From NCBI GenBank assembly GCA_028023455.1, contig JAQFVV010000252.1, positions 1,019,349 to 1,083,348 on the forward strand: a DNA stretch of 64,000 bases. Reading direction: 5' to 3'. This document shows positions 35,957 to 49,990 of the stretch, piece after piece (positions within the stretch are counted from its first letter, which is position 1; every line of letters begins with the position of its first letter). The translations under genes were made by a program, and so were the position numbers. A model generated the notes under the pieces. That model had not been told where the DNA came from. It made no database searches and was given only the letters and a program-made list of their open reading frames with translations. The DNA is from Epiperipatus broadwayi. Lineage: Eukaryota; Onychophora; Udeonychophora; Euonychophora; Peripatidae.

Positions 35957-36148
35957 TCCTTTTTTCCCCTTTTCCCCTTCCTCCCCCCCCCTTCCCCTTC
36001 CCCCCCCCCCCCTTTCCCCTCCCCCCCCCCTTTCCCCCCCCCCCCCCCCTCTCCCTCCCCCCCCCTTTTCCCCTTCCCTCCCCCCCCTTTCCCCCCCCCT
36101 CCCCCCCCCTCTCTTCCCCTTCCCCCCCCCCCCCCCCCCCCCCCCCCC
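35957..36148 (+). repeat. Polypyrimidine C-rich tract
   Basis: About 190 bp consisting almost only of C runs (up to roughly 28 C at the end, 36122-36148) broken by T, TT or TTTT. The other strand is the matching G-rich tract, with dozens of possible G-quadruplex groupings. Proline-rich and glycine-rich open frames across it in several phases are by-products of the composition. The surroundings are ordinary AT-rich DNA, so the boundary is abrupt. Confidence 0.9.
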
Positions 36149-37039
36149 ATACATTTCAAACTAAACCAGCATTCTTCAGTTGGTTCAGCTCCCAATCTCT
36201 TGCATTCCTTCAATAGTTTAGTATGCATCACTGACACTAACCACTTCAGATAAATACATTAACAATTACTACTAACTAACTACTATGTTGGAGTTTTAAA
36301 TATATCTAAAAAAGATATTACAAATACAAATAGGAAGATGAATATGAGATATTCCATGTGTTTATGGTTAATTCAAAAACTGACTTTTAAAATTTATATC
36401 TGGACTAGGGATAATATCTAGTTTAAATAAATAATTATTAGTAATCATTAATTTATTTATTTGCAGTGGTTAGTGTCAAAATTATAAGTGCAAAAAGTTT
36501 AATATTTATAAATCAAATTGTAACAATTTAATATTTTTCAAAAAAAATACAATTCAAATATATGAAAATTTAAGTAAAAATATCTATTTTGTATATTTAG
36601 CAATGATTAAAAAAATTATTGCTTTACCATTATTAGAACTTCCTAGAAACTCATTCTGTAATAAATTTTATGCCATATGCCATTAATTGAGAATCATCTG
36701 CTGTTAGATTAGACTGCCCAAGGCAAAGCATCTAGGATTAAATTCTGTTTTTAATTATGAATGATGAAAACAACTTGTGAAATAAATCCAGTGCTATCTT
36801 TGTTATTCGAACTTCAGCTTAAGATTTTTGGGGAAATTGGCCTCCATTCAAAAGTCTCCAAAATTTATTAAATATAAAAAAAACTATTTCCATAATGTTC
36901 AAAATTTCTTGCTTACATTGAATCTTTAAAATGCCATACACATCCTAATGCATTTTCCACCAAGCTACATTTAATTTTTTATGACAATTTCAACTATGTA
37001 ATAGTCATCTTCAGATATCTCAAGAATTTATTTTCAGAT
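36149..37039. other. Anonymous AT-rich DNA, possibly 5' part of a LINE scrap
   Basis: Nothing clearly coding. The 300 bp before 37040 may be decayed sequence of the LINE recognised just downstream. Confidence 0.4.
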
Positions 37040-37500
37040 TACGAATTTGAAGAGTTTCTTGTAAGATCTGAAGAGGACAACAAAGCATTCTAAACTGTTA
37101 CAAGAAATTAAGTAAAGCATGTATAAAGAACATTAGGAAAAATATTCATTTACTTGATAAAAATTCTGTAGAATGATTGTCATAGAAAATATGATACTTT
37201 ACAAAATAGCAACCATCATATTTCAGTTATTTCATCTATTTTATTTAATATACTTCTCAATGATTTTTTAAAAACAGAATGTAGCAAATTCACCTATGCT
37301 GATGACAGTGCTTTAACTTCAAAAAATAGATTTCTTTCAAAAGTAAAAATATACTTTAATAAGGATATGAAAAGTTAATTCAAAGACTGATGCCAAAGCA
37401 TAATTCATAAAGAAATCTCTAATAAACTCTATTATTTTACAAAAATAGGCTAAAATATTGCTCTATTATATGGTGTTTATAAATTATCTTAGACCATAGC
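37040..37500 (+). pseudogene. LINE reverse-transcriptase fragment with YADD box
   Basis: The plus frame around 37211-37372 reads NHHISVISSILFNILLNDFL, then KTECSKFTYADDSALTSKNR, then a Phe/Lys-rich stretch and NKDM. This is the block spanning the (Q)GSVLSP.LFN...ND region and the catalytic YADD of Jockey/CR1-like LINEs. Both Asp residues are kept. The flanking coding sequence is heavily mutated. It differs from the RTE family (which has FADD) and from the minus-strand LINE at 9.8-12.5 kb. Confidence 0.6.
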
Positions 37501-38493
37501 TTAACATTTCTATTATTTATTAAAGTTTAGCTAGGGATTTCTTTTAAATTATTATTGGCACTTTTGAAGGAAAAGGTTGTGTTTCAAATATTACAGCTAC
37601 TTGAAGTCTGAGGATTTAAATCTCATTTCCGAAAAAATAAATGTGATAATCACAGGTAGTCCTGGAACTGCTAACAGACTTAGTAACATTTAAGAAAATA
37701 AAATCAACCAGGTTTCACTATTAATCTGCAAAAATGGATTTTGTTGAGGCTAAACAAAACCCCTATACTTTGCATATTCTAATACTGAATGATTTATTTT
37801 TGTATAAAGAAAAAATGCTCTCATTAAACTTATGGATATGCAATTAAGGATTATTATAAAAAAATAGCATTGTCAAACTCAAATCTATTTTTTAAAATAG
37901 ATTTCCATGCTTATACATATTTTTCTACCAAACATTAAAGTCACCATGAATCATAGAAGATATATAAAGACGATTAAATATATAGAAAATAATATTAATC
38001 CAAGATTCAGTTTATCCACCCAAGATCTTTCTGAATATTCAATGAAAACTGCTAAAAACAATCAAAACATTAGAGCATCAGAGATGAGCTTTTATGTAAA
38101 ATGTTGAATTAATTTTTCCATATGAATCTCATTTTCTTAGAGATTACTGGGGAATCATTCATAGGATCAAGCTTAATCATGGTTATTGTATTTACTGAAA
38201 TTAAATGCAAATTATGAAACAGTAATTAATGCATATAATAAACAAAATGGAACTTAATGAAACTTATGAGATTTTTCTCTTGGTGGATCTTTACTGATTT
38301 TTTTACTAATGATTGTGAATATTTAGTTTTTTTTAAAAAAAAATTCATATTCTAAATTAATAATGTTTTATTTGTTTTTAAGAAAGAATTTTATTACTAA
38401 CTACAAAGATCTTATAATGACTATTGATAAAACTATTAACTCATTCCAAGTATATAATTCTCATATTCACTTACATGTAAATTGATAAAAGGA
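37501..38493. other. AT-rich DNA, possibly further LINE decay
   Basis: No clear domain; stop codons in all frames. The 66-codon frame at 37907-38107 is anonymous. Confidence 0.4.
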
Positions 38494-38797
<304 letters not shown>

Positions 38798-41700
38798 GTA
38801 GGGTATTGGTTCAAAACCTACATAACTAATTCCCAAAAGAACTCAGAATGTGCAAGAAATATATCTTTATTCAAAGAAAGACAATATATATTTTTGAATA
38901 TCTATTAGTTAGAATTGTAAAGCATATATAAACACTTGTCCATAGACACAAACTCAATAATTTTTTTTTCTAAGTTTGCTTATTAACCTTATTTAAAGTT
39001 AAAAGTTAATTTATATTTAATAGATTATAATATTCTTTCTTTAGTAATAATTTGATTTTGATACTTGTCTGATTTATTTTATAAAGTTTAATGCTGCTAA
39101 TATCAATAATCTGTAGCTTTTTAAATCATTTAATTATTGTTAAGCAGGTTTTATATATTTCGGTATGAGTGAGTATGTGTATTTACAGACATAAACTTAA
39201 AAACATTTACAGATATATTTTTTTTAAAAAAAGAAGAGTTTTATTTAAATAATGCTGTACTTTCTGTATAAAAAGTTATATTATTTAAGAACAGTTATTC
39301 TTATTTTATGTGAAAGTGTTTCACAAGAATGTCCAGATGACAGTCCACTTAACATCCACAAGTCTGAGAGGGAGATAAAAAGTGAATTTCAGACTTGAGA
39401 AAGGGGGAGTGCTATTAAAATGATAGAGTCCAGATCAATCAACTAATTAATTACCAAGAAATCCAGATCATTTTGGATTTCATACTAAATAATAATGCCT
39501 TGATTTATAGATTGCCATGTGTTTCAGTAATAAAATATATGTGATATCATCAGACAGACTAGCATATATAAAGCTGTAATAAAATGTTTAAGAGGAAGAA
39601 TTAACTTGATTGATTTTCAGAAACCACACATTTTTAAGGTTTCTACATTGATATGTTGGGGCAAAAAATATTTTGTTAGTTTCTTGTGGCCCCAAGAACT
39701 CTATGTGCATCAGAGCAGTCTAAATCTAAAGTATTTAAAACATCTTATAATTGATTTACAAAGATGAAAGAAGAAACCAACTTTTGCTAATGGCTATTAC
39801 TTCACCTATGCCATTTGCTGAATTTGAATAAAAGTACAAAGCAAAAAATGCCAAAATATATGGAAAGCAGAAATATCCATCTGTTATTCAAAAGTAATTA
39901 TACCCAGAAGAAATAAAGAAACCATTCCAGTGCTAAAATGGTTTCTAAAAAGCAATTTAGCTCATCATCATCATCATTGTATTAAAAAGAAAAATTGTAA
40001 GCCCAAGCCAAAAATAGGACTGTTCCAGTAAATCACTGCAATTAGTAAATCTACATGTATTACATATTGGTGTGTGACTGATTTCAAATTTTCAACCTTC
40101 AATAAGCTGACTTTAAAATGAAATTCTTTGGACTCTTTGAAACTGTCTGTACATTGAGAGTAAAAGAATAACTGGTAATATCAATTTTAATTATATTTTT
40201 ATCAGTGACTATTAGCAAATCTTTTTAGTAATAAATCCATTTATCTCCCTCTTTAAATCTTAAAATGAGAATCAATTAGAGAAAATTTTTGATAACAATA
40301 AATATTGCTCTATTGATGTATTATGTATTCTTAGATTATCATTACATGTAACCATTCATATGTGTATTTTATTTTTATAAAATGTGTTTATTGTGTATTG
40401 ATTCAAATATTATGAAATATGTTGATTTATATTGTATGTAAAGGGAAATACAGTTTTGTTCAATGGGAATTGACACACATATACCTAGTAATATAATTAT
40501 GCTTACATGTATATGTGTTGAGCATGAATGTTAAAAATTGGCAGAAATTTAGCATTAGGAGAGATAGATTTTTAAAGTAGTTAATGACCTAGCTTGGTAA
40601 AAGTGGATATAGGTAATTTGAAGCTGATTTCTCTAAATGTCCCTATCTCTATGATCTAACTAACCTTTCTCTACTCATTTCTCAATTAATATTATGTTTA
40701 AATTTATAAATATAAAATGTATGTTATATGCAATAGGTGAGTATGTGCATGCATCAAGTGTTTATTTTTTAAAATTGAAATGTTTTCTAGGATATAAGAT
40801 TTTTATTTACCCATAAGAGAAATAAATGTACACACATAGTGATATATGATATAAGCATTGAATTTACTTTTCATTAAGGGAAGTGAGGAAGACCTTTGGT
40901 ATTATTGTTATTGTTTTTTAAATGTAAACAATTTGTCTTTATTAATTTTGTGAATTTTCTATTTGAATTATTAATGATTTATCGGTAATAAATTTTAATT
41001 TGTTTTTATTAAAAGAGGCATATATATTTCTTAAGAGTTAATCATTATCTTGTGAGATTAGTTATGATCATCATCATCATTGGTGGGTCTCAATTGCTAA
41101 AATATATTTTAAGTAATTGTAAATTGGAAATAGATATAATTTGTTGTTGTGAGTTAATTGTTAAAGCTGTGGCTGAAAATATCATCATCATTATACTATT
41201 ATTAATAAATAGACTAAATAAATGTGTTTAATGGCCATATATAAATAATGGTTCTCACTATGTTAGTTTGTGAGCCATCAGCAAGAGACATGACTACTAT
41301 AGAAGCATCTAATAAATTTATAGTACTTAAACTGATCTGGTAACACTTAGGAGAAAGTTAAATATGGATTTATGATGTTAAATCTTAAGTAATAATTTGT
41401 CTGATAATTTATTCACACAGCTAAAGTATAAGGATGTTTTTCCCTTAATACAGGTGCATGTGTTAGAAATAATGTATCGATTGAGATTCAAACCCAGTAG
41501 ATTATAAATAAGTATATGATATAACTTTATCTAGGTTTAGACAGCCTAGTGGTGCCCAGATAAAACATATACACATAAGTAAAACTCAATAAAAGAGAAA
41601 TAAGAGTTTGATTTCCTTTTTTCCCCAATCTTGATGATATATTTATTGATTGATATTTTTAATTAGTTACAAATAGTGCCAGAATGCGGCTATTACTTAT

Positions 41701-41838
41701 TTCTTCACAATCCTGAATAGTGTTTTATATATGTGAAAAGAGAAAAGGGGGTTTTTCTTGTTGGAAGGATCTATTTAGATTCAAAGATAATTTCTCTGTA
41801 TTTATTTAATTTAGTTACAATAAATAGGTAAACAGAAA
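38798..41838. other. AT-rich DNA, no gene seen
   Basis: Three kilobases without recognised gene. Short (ATC)n clusters at about 39963-39977, 41069-41080 and 41183-41193 resemble RTE tails, but no RTE sequence is attached. Confidence 0.5.
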
Positions 41839-42268
<430 letters not shown>

Positions 42269-44230
42269 TTACATAAATTAAGTCAAATGGTTTTAATTAG
42301 CTTAACCATAGGCAAAAAAACTTCAGCAACCTTCAAAAGATGAGGATTTAAAAGAAGGCATATTTTAAATAAAGTCATGTCATTTACTGACTAACAATTG
42401 GAAGATTATGTGAATATGGTGGCTACTTGGAAAAAAGGAATTTAGTTTGTTTGGAAAATTTAGTTAATTTTTCAAAAAATTACATTTTACCCTATTCAAA
42501 TTCAAACTCTTTTTGAAGGTGACATTTAATATATCAATCATTCTGCCCTGAATCCTTCATAATATATATATAAAGAAAAAAGTGAAGAACTATTAATAAA
42601 AATATACTTAAAAAATAACGGAAGAGCTTTATTACTAGGAGGAATTTATATAAAATTCGAAATTGAAAATGTCAGGTCTGGCCCATTCCATGGATATTTG
42701 GCTTTAGAATTCCCATTCAACCAATGCTTTCAACTATGCAGCGCTTAAAGAAAATTTATAATGAATCAGAAATGTATTAATAAAATTACATTTAAGGTAT
42801 ATAAAATAATTATAAAAAAACTTCGTTAATAGAAATGTAATTCAAGCATACATATATAAATACGCTTTATGAAGTATCCAATACATAAAACAAAAAGATA
42901 TTACCAGTTTTATTTAACTTAACGCTTTTTCGGTGCCGAGCACCGTAATCATAGCTATTCTTACTAATATTCAAAAACTGCTTTAAAAAAGCAATTAATA
43001 ACCATAACGTAAGCATTATCTTCTTAAAGAGGAAAAAAGGCCTTCATTTATGTATGTCAATAATTCGATAATTGAGCACTATTCGATCTTTTGTTAATAA
43101 CATTATGATTGTTAACAAGGTATATAACATATATTACATTGTAGAAATAATAATTATTTAGAAAATATAACGTGATTTAGGATTTTTTTTTATTCATAAA
43201 TTTTTATTTTAGATTAGTTGCGAGACAGAAATACTGCAATTCAATCCGGCAACAAAAAAGAATATCGAAAATGTTAAAAGTAAATATAAAATATCAGGTT
43301 TCCTATGAAACAAATTATAACTTTTACTAGGTTTAGACCTCCCACTCCCCTTCAGCATTTCCCACAATCACGACTATAATAAAAGTAAATAAAAAAATTC
43401 AAGTTACGTAATTTCAGATTAAATAATATATGTGACGTATTATCACAAAAATGTTTTTATTAATAATATATTTTTTCTGAAATTTTAATTTAAAATAAAT
43501 GGAAGGAAACATAATAAAAATAAAGCAACATAAAACAAAATAAAAGATAAATTACTAATTATTATTAAATTAAATGCAAAGTGTCAAAAAGCAAAATAAT
43601 ACTAAAATTAATGACGATATTTTAAACTTGAATGATAAAAATAACTTCAACACAATAAGTGACACATAATAATATAAAGCAAGCATGAATAAAATATAAA
43701 ATTATATTATTTTTGTGAACTATTTCCTAACACAGCTATAAATAAGTATATAATCTTTCTTGTCTTCACAGCTGTAAAAAGTTTTGATTTCAGAAATGAA
43801 TCTTTATTATTAATAAGCATAATAAACCATTACCACAAGATATCATTACAAATTACAAACTGAATGAAAACGAACTAAAAGCATAGAAAAAACAGAAATG
43901 ATATTTTTAAGATGGTATATAGATTAATATATTCTCATGTCTTAATATTTGAATTCAGGACAGAACTGGAAGATTTTATTTCAGTTGATCAGCTCATCCA
44001 ATGCTGCATTGTAAGTAGTTATGTAATTATTTTTAATTAAATAATAATTATAAATCATAAAATTAATCTGGTTTCATTATATGCATATTAATATACTGAT
44101 TATGCAAAATCATGGTTAACTCATGGCGTCCGAACTTTTCAGAATTGTGACTCAGTTTATAACTTTATTTTAATTTTTTTACATATAGTAAGATAAACAA
44201 AAATATATTTATTGTGTCACTCTACTTCAT
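42269..44230. other. AT-rich DNA, no gene seen
   Basis: No gene or named element. The segment 42640-43400 has slightly more mixed composition but no motif I recognise. Confidence 0.5.
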
Positions 44231-47200
44231 ATATATTCATTATTATCATCATTTTCAGCTATACATTGCAAGTTAAAAGTCCTTTCAACTTTAATCGATT
44301 CTCTTCAATTCTTGGTCTCTCTTCTCCGCAACTCCCTCAAAAAACATTCTTATGTCATCCACTCATTTCACATGTACTCTTTCCAGGTCTTTTACAATCA
44401 CTTAGGATTTTGATTAAGATTTCAATTGTCTATGTATTATCTTCTCTTCTAGCAAGATCTTCAGTCAATTTCATTTCAATTCCTTCATTCTTTCAATGGT
44501 ATTGATGATACATGTTTGTTTTTTGTTTTAATTTTCATCTCTTCTTGTTACTCCTAACATTCATTTCTTCATATATCACTGAGTATCTTAAAGGCCTGAC
44601 TTATTTTTCTGCTTAATATCTAAGTCTCAGATCCATAAGTAAAAATTGGGAAAAACAATAAAAAAGTGATTTTCAAATATATAGGCATATTTCTTTTTAA
44701 TACTAAATTATTTTTACCTAAAACACTCCATACAAATTTAAATCCATAAGTAATTTCATTCATTATGTTGATTTCTATCCATTTTTGAACATCAATTTTG
44801 GTTTTCCCTTTCTAAAAAAATCCATCAAGCATTACTTTAGACCTTTTAGAGTTTATCTGTACTTTTATTTTCTTACTTTCCGCTAAAGATTCTTGCAACA
44901 TCATCTGAATCTCTATAGCATTATTTTCAAAAATAACATCATCTGCAAACTTTAAATAATTAATCTTTCCTTACCTTTACTCTCTTAACTTTCCATATTA
45001 ATTCATTAAATACTTTATATAATGTTGCTGTAAAAACTTTGGAAGTATGGAATCACCCTGTCATATACCCTTCTCAAGGTTAATGTATCCTAATCATAAC
45101 TGTTGCATTTTGACAAATAGTGTTCAGAATGTGGCAATAGCCCAGTTCTATATTTTGATAGTCTAATTTTTTAACCATTGTAGAAATGCCCATAGCATCA
45201 AATTATTTTTCATAATATATAAATTCAAAGTACAATGGAAAGCTCATATTTACTAGCTATTTTATACTTTTACTTAGACATGATAAACTGTGCTGAACCC
45301 ACTTTACATCAAGCTTGTTCTTTGAGTTCTTAAAATAATGAAGTTTTCTCTACACTAGTTATAATCATTTAGATAAAATTTTATTTAGAAGCAGTAGAAG
45401 ACTATTAGTCTAGTTTATAATATCTTTCTTAATATCTTTTTTAAGTATCAATGTCACAACAACATTCTTCAAATTATGTGGTACATATATTTTAGACAAT
45501 TGCCATATAAATTTGCCAATATTTTTTACTTTTTCTTAATTTGCCCTTTCTTAAGATCTCAATTACAATTCTATCATTTCTTGGAGTTTTCCCTTCTTCA
45601 TAAATTTAATTTTATTGCTTACTTTTTATTTAAAATGCTAGGCAATTAAAAAATAATTTTAAAAAATAATTTTTAATTTTGATAGCCTACTCTTCTTTAA
45701 AAACAATACATCAAGATGTGAATCATCATTCCTGCATTCTTTCTTCTGTATTTCTTCTGTTTTTCTTTTTTCTTTAAGTTCCCACTAAAACATTTGTGAG
45801 CCCTAATTTTTTGAATGCTTGACAATATCTTGTCCTTATCCGTATTATTATCCTTATAATCGTAATCTACTTTCACATCCATTTCACAGGATGGCCATGC
45901 TGTTTAAAGGGTTTTTATCCATGTTTCAGTTGCTGTGGTTCTAGTTGTGGAGGTTGATGTGGTGGTTGTTGTGGTGGTTGTTGTAGTGGTTGCCATTTCC
46001 ACATGAGATATCCTGACAAGCCAGTTGCTTAGTAACAGACCAAGTCTGGGAAACAGCAACAATCACAATAAAATAATGCTTGAACCAATTTTTCCTATGG
46101 AACAAAAATATGATGAATTAATATTTTGGCAAAATAACAGTCAGATGTATTATTATGAACTTTTTTAAAAAATTGGTAGGATATTGAATAATAAAAAATA
46201 TTTTATTATGAAAAAAAAATGCTAGGCAATTCAAAAGATGTAATAATTGTAGTGAAAACTTTGTTTTCTTGTTCTTTATTATTACATACTTTTTTATAGA
46301 ACTCACACATTTAATGATGTTGTTTTTTGTTTTAGTAACGATCCCAACTTTTATTCTAGTGCTAAATTATTTCTTCTTGCAATAATACGTATTGTTTTAT
46401 ACTTATGATATCGTTATTAAGCATTTTTTCTATCTTTTATAAAATGACCAATAAAAATTGCTTCCTACCAGTTATCTTTCATGCAGTTTTTAATAGTGTA
46501 TCAGTTATTTAATAAATCTGTTAATATTTTAAAATGATTTGCAAGTTATTTCAATTCATTGGAGTGTTTATGAAGTTATGAACAACAACTGGTAATATTA
46601 TTTTTCTTAATAATTTTTCTCTCTCTCCTATTTTACATCTCATTAATCGATTATCACTTCCTATGCTGAATCTATTGAGAATATTACAATATTAAAATGA
46701 GATATTTTCTGTTAGTCAAAATATAATCAGATTCCACTGTACCTTCATTTGAATACTTCCATATCTATTTCGGTTTAATGTTTTTCTCAAATAAAAATGT
46801 ATAATATATGGGTTTTTTTTTTTCTCTAAACTTCATGGTCATAATAATTCTCATTTCTATTGCATGAATCAAATTTAACCATAGCACTTTCACCTTTCAA
46901 TCATTTACCAATTCTAGGATGAGAGTTTTCATTGAGAATTTTCAAATGTTGTTTGATCTGATTCTAACGCATTTTGTACATCCATATAAAAATCTCCTAT
47001 TTCTTCATCACAATGAGAATTTGTTATGCCATAAATCTAAATTATCTACATTTGATATCTTCTATTAAGTTGAATAACTAATCTTACCTGATATACCACC
47101 AACTTTTGCAATGTTATTCTATCGTCATTGGCATTAACAAGAGAGTTGGGTGTTCTATCATCAGATTTTTAATAGTATGGATGGCAAAAGAGTTGGGGTG

Positions 47201-47620
47201 TGGGGTATGGAATAAATTAAAGCCTGTCCATTACAGTGTGAAGATGTGCTATTTTAACATAAACTAAGCACTGATTATATATGTGGATGGGATATGGTGA
47301 TCTGGACCAACTGATAAGTTCTGATTTAGCATGAAATATAAAGATTAAACATCATTTATCTTTTTTACATGTGTGTGGACATGTATATTAGTTCTATGAC
47401 TATGAAATAAAATGGATAGTGGAAGTCTGTGTTCAAATTCCCTATTTACATCTAAGCTCCAAGAAATTGAAGTATACTTGTATTTAAAATATTATTCTAA
47501 ATTTTATTTACACTGAATTTTTTTACATTTGTGCTTCCAATATTTGTGCCTTTGTAAGAAAATATATGTCCACTTTTAAATTATTTATCTCTTCACTTTT
47601 TCTTTTAACTTAACAAAGTC
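44231..47620 (-). mobile_element. RTE-type LINE, minus-strand copy, inactive and interrupted
   Basis: Reading down from 47620, it matches the plus copy at 31-34 kb in order. The SGHIxYF region is at about 47570; endonuclease motifs come next, with the segment after GNG.GSIQMK near 46750 and the SDH region near 46650. Then comes the block NNKEQ ... ITSFELPSIL at about 46300-46216, interrupted by a 568-bp insert. The FMKKGK.P.ND block resumes near 45590, followed by the QGDS region near 45060 and the C-terminal part to about 44240. Stops and frameshifts are frequent in all parts. It is more diverged than the plus copy. Confidence 0.75.
45632..46231. mobile_element. 568-bp retroposed insert with 16-bp target duplication
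   Basis: AAAATGCTAGGCAATT occurs at 45632-45647 and again at 46216-46231. In the RTE frame this sequence encodes the ELPSIL motif once, and the frame before and after it continues correctly when one copy and the intervening 568 bp are removed. That identifies an insertion with a true target duplication. An A-run abuts the second copy (about 46211-46219), and the site reads TT/AAAA, as made by L1-type endonucleases. The content is not RTE: a GGTTGTTGT-rich part near 45950-45995 (Pro/Gln- or Thr-rich on the minus strand) and a Lys-rich 61-codon minus frame at 45697-45882. It could be a retrocopy of a host transcript or a SINE-like unit. Confidence 0.7.
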
Positions 47621-48005
47621 CATCAATTTTACATTTATTATTAAACCTTTTCCCTCCAATTTGTAAATTTCTTTTCTTTGAAAGTGATCTGCAGCTATAA
47701 GTGTATAAACGAAAGATCATTATTGAATGCTAACCAGAATCACTATCCCTGCTTTTTATCTATGAACTTCTGTCTGACCAAAACTGTGGTGTTTTTTATT
47801 TTAAACTCTAATATAAAATGCCAATAAACTCATCATGCTAGATTAAGAACACTGTGACTAACTGTTAATATTTGTTTATTATATCAAAAATCTTGAAATA
47901 ATAGCTGTAATGCCAAGAATGTATGGATTGAACTCTAAGAATTTGTCCTGCTTAGTTTCTTTAATATTTCAAAAAGAAATCAAAAGGTAATATATATATA
48001 TATAT
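47621..48005. other. AT-rich DNA ending in a TA run
   Basis: May include the 5' end of the minus-strand RTE copy. It ends with (AT)n at about 47989-48005, into which the next element inserted. Confidence 0.5.
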
Positions 48006-48578
48006 TGAAACAGATATTCTGTTCCTCATATAAATATTCAAAAGACCCCCCCCCCATTTAAAAACGTCTAGCGTGATTCAGTCTAATTGGGAACGCAATA
48101 AATTTTGATTTGTTTAAAAAAAATCATATTTTTAATTTTGTGATTGATGGATTTGAATAAAATGTTATGTCATCTTATTTTTTTTATCTGTCTCAATAAA
48201 AAGAAAAGAAATTAATTATCCAATCATTACAAAAATAATAAAAAAGATACTTGAGTTAAACTGAGGCATTATTCAAATTAGGCACGTCGTCACAAGAAAA
48301 GAACTTTTTTTTTTGCTCTCTCTCGTCTTACACAGAGAGGCAGAACGTATTAAATCCTTTTTTTTAAAAAAAGTGTATTATTTAATTCTTTTGACATATT
48401 AAAATATAGCTTTAGCAAAACGTGAAAATGGAAAAAGAAAACTTTGCTAGAGGAATGATAATAATAATGGGGTAATTTAGCGGCTTCACTCTCTCCACGC
48501 TGTGCCATGACTTTCCATAAATGAAATAACCCGCCTTCTTTTGAATAAACTAGACTGCAAAACTGGAAGGTAATTATG

Positions 48579-48945
48579 TTATAAAATATTAAAACATCTT
48601 TATCATACGTTATAAAGTGAAGTTATGAAATAATTACATAGAATTTGTTTTTATAAAATATTAAAACATGTTTATCATATGTTATAAAGTGAAATTATGA
48701 AATAATTACATAGAATTTGTTTTTGTAAAATATTAAAACATGTTTATCATACGTTATAAAGTGAAGTTATGAAATAATTACATAGAATTTGTTTTTATAA
48801 AATATTAAAACATGTTTATCATACGTTATAAAGTGAAGTTATGAAATAATTACATAGAATTTGTTTTGTAAAATATTAGGACATGTTTATCATACGTTAT
48901 AAAGTGAAGTTATGAAATAGCTACACGCAAATTTATTTATAAAAT
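48579..48945 (+). repeat. 72-bp tandem repeat in the LTR, about five units
   Basis: Units start at about 48579, 48651, 48723, 48795 and 48866 with TTATAAAATATTAAAACAT and contain TTTATCATACGTTATAAAGT. Spacing is 72 bp; the last unit is one base shorter and grades into unique sequence. The same array is at about 53644-53990 in the 3' LTR. Repeats of this kind in a U3-like region often act as enhancers, which is only an inference here. Confidence 0.85.
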
Positions 48946-49189
48946 TATTTGGACGTATTTACTATATAAATTAGAAATGCTTCACTTACTAAATGATAAA
49001 TACTCCACAAGCCAAACAGAATTTATGTATGTGAATATACTTTTATATTTGGCTAAATTATAAATGCCTCAATTATCAAATGATAAATGCTCTACAAACC
49101 AAGAATTGCTGAGTTCAAACGTCTACCAATCGGTAATAATTCATAAAATAACAAAATGTTATATAAATCATAAATGCTTAACTGCCACT

Positions 49190-49990
49190 AGGCTTCTTCT
49201 CATAAAGGAATACAAAAACAAACTATTGTTGGATTGGAATATTTCCAAGCTTCTTCTCATAAATGAATTCAAAATGAACTATTGTTGAATTAGAATATTT
49301 CCAAGTTTCTTCTCATAAATGGATTCAAAATGAATTATTGTTGAATTAGAATATTTCCAAGCTTCTTCTCATAAATGGATTCAAAATGAATTATTGTTGA
49401 ATTAGAATATTTCCAAGTTTCTTCTCATAAATGGATTCAAAATGAATTATTGTTAAATTAGAATATTTCCAAGCTTCTTCTCATAAATGAATTCAAAATG
49501 AACTATTGTTGAATTAGAATATTTCCAAGTTTCTTCTCATAAATGGATTCAAAAATGAATTATTGTTGAATTAGAATATTTCCAAGCTTCTTCTCATAAA
49601 TGGATTCAAAATGAATTATTGTTGAATTAGAATATTTCCAAGTTTCTTCTCATAAATGGATTCAAAATGAATTATTGTTAAATTAGAATATTTCCAAGCT
49701 TCTTCTCATAAATGAATTCAAAATGAACTATTGTTGAATTAGAATATTTCCAAGTTTCTTCTCATAAATGGATTCAAAATGAATTATTGTTGAATTAGAA
49801 TATTTCCAAGCTTCTTCTCATAAATGGATTCAAAATGAATTATTGTTGAATTAGAATATTTCCAAGCTTTTTCTCATAAATGAATTCAAAATGAACTATT
49901 GTTGAATTAGAATGTTTCCAAGCTTATTCTAATAAATGAATTCAAAATGAACTATTATTGAATTGACTATTTCCAAGCTTTTTCTCATAA
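49190..49990 (+). repeat. 56-bp tandem repeat in the LTR, about 14 units
   Basis: Each unit contains CTTCTCATAAATGGATTCAA followed by AATGAATTATTGTTGAATTA and GAATATTTCCAAG. Units vary by GG/GA in TGGATTC, and by GCTT/GTTT, and similar variants alternate, suggesting a higher-order pattern of two or three units. The matching array in the 3' LTR is at about 54342-55135 and has the same number of units. Confidence 0.9.

Noticed and set aside
35873-36253. Glycine-rich and proline-rich open frames on both strands
   Set aside because: By-products of the C/T tract; open in several phases at once with no start-to-stop structure of its own.
39960-41195. ATC clusters as further RTE tails
   Set aside because: No RTE terminal sequence is attached on either side; simple repeats are enough.
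41440-41570. tRNA or SINE promoter-like boxes (CCTAGTGGT and an inverted GGTTTGAATC)
   Set aside because: The A-box-like and B-box-like sequences are on opposite strands, and no cloverleaf can be drawn.
49064-49288. 74-codon frame present in both LTRs of element 2
   Set aside because: It runs into the 56-bp minisatellite, and its preservation follows from LTR identity.
49190-49990. Regular 56-bp repeat considered as CRISPR-like array
   Set aside because: Units are contiguous with no unique spacers, and the sequence is part of a eukaryotic LTR.
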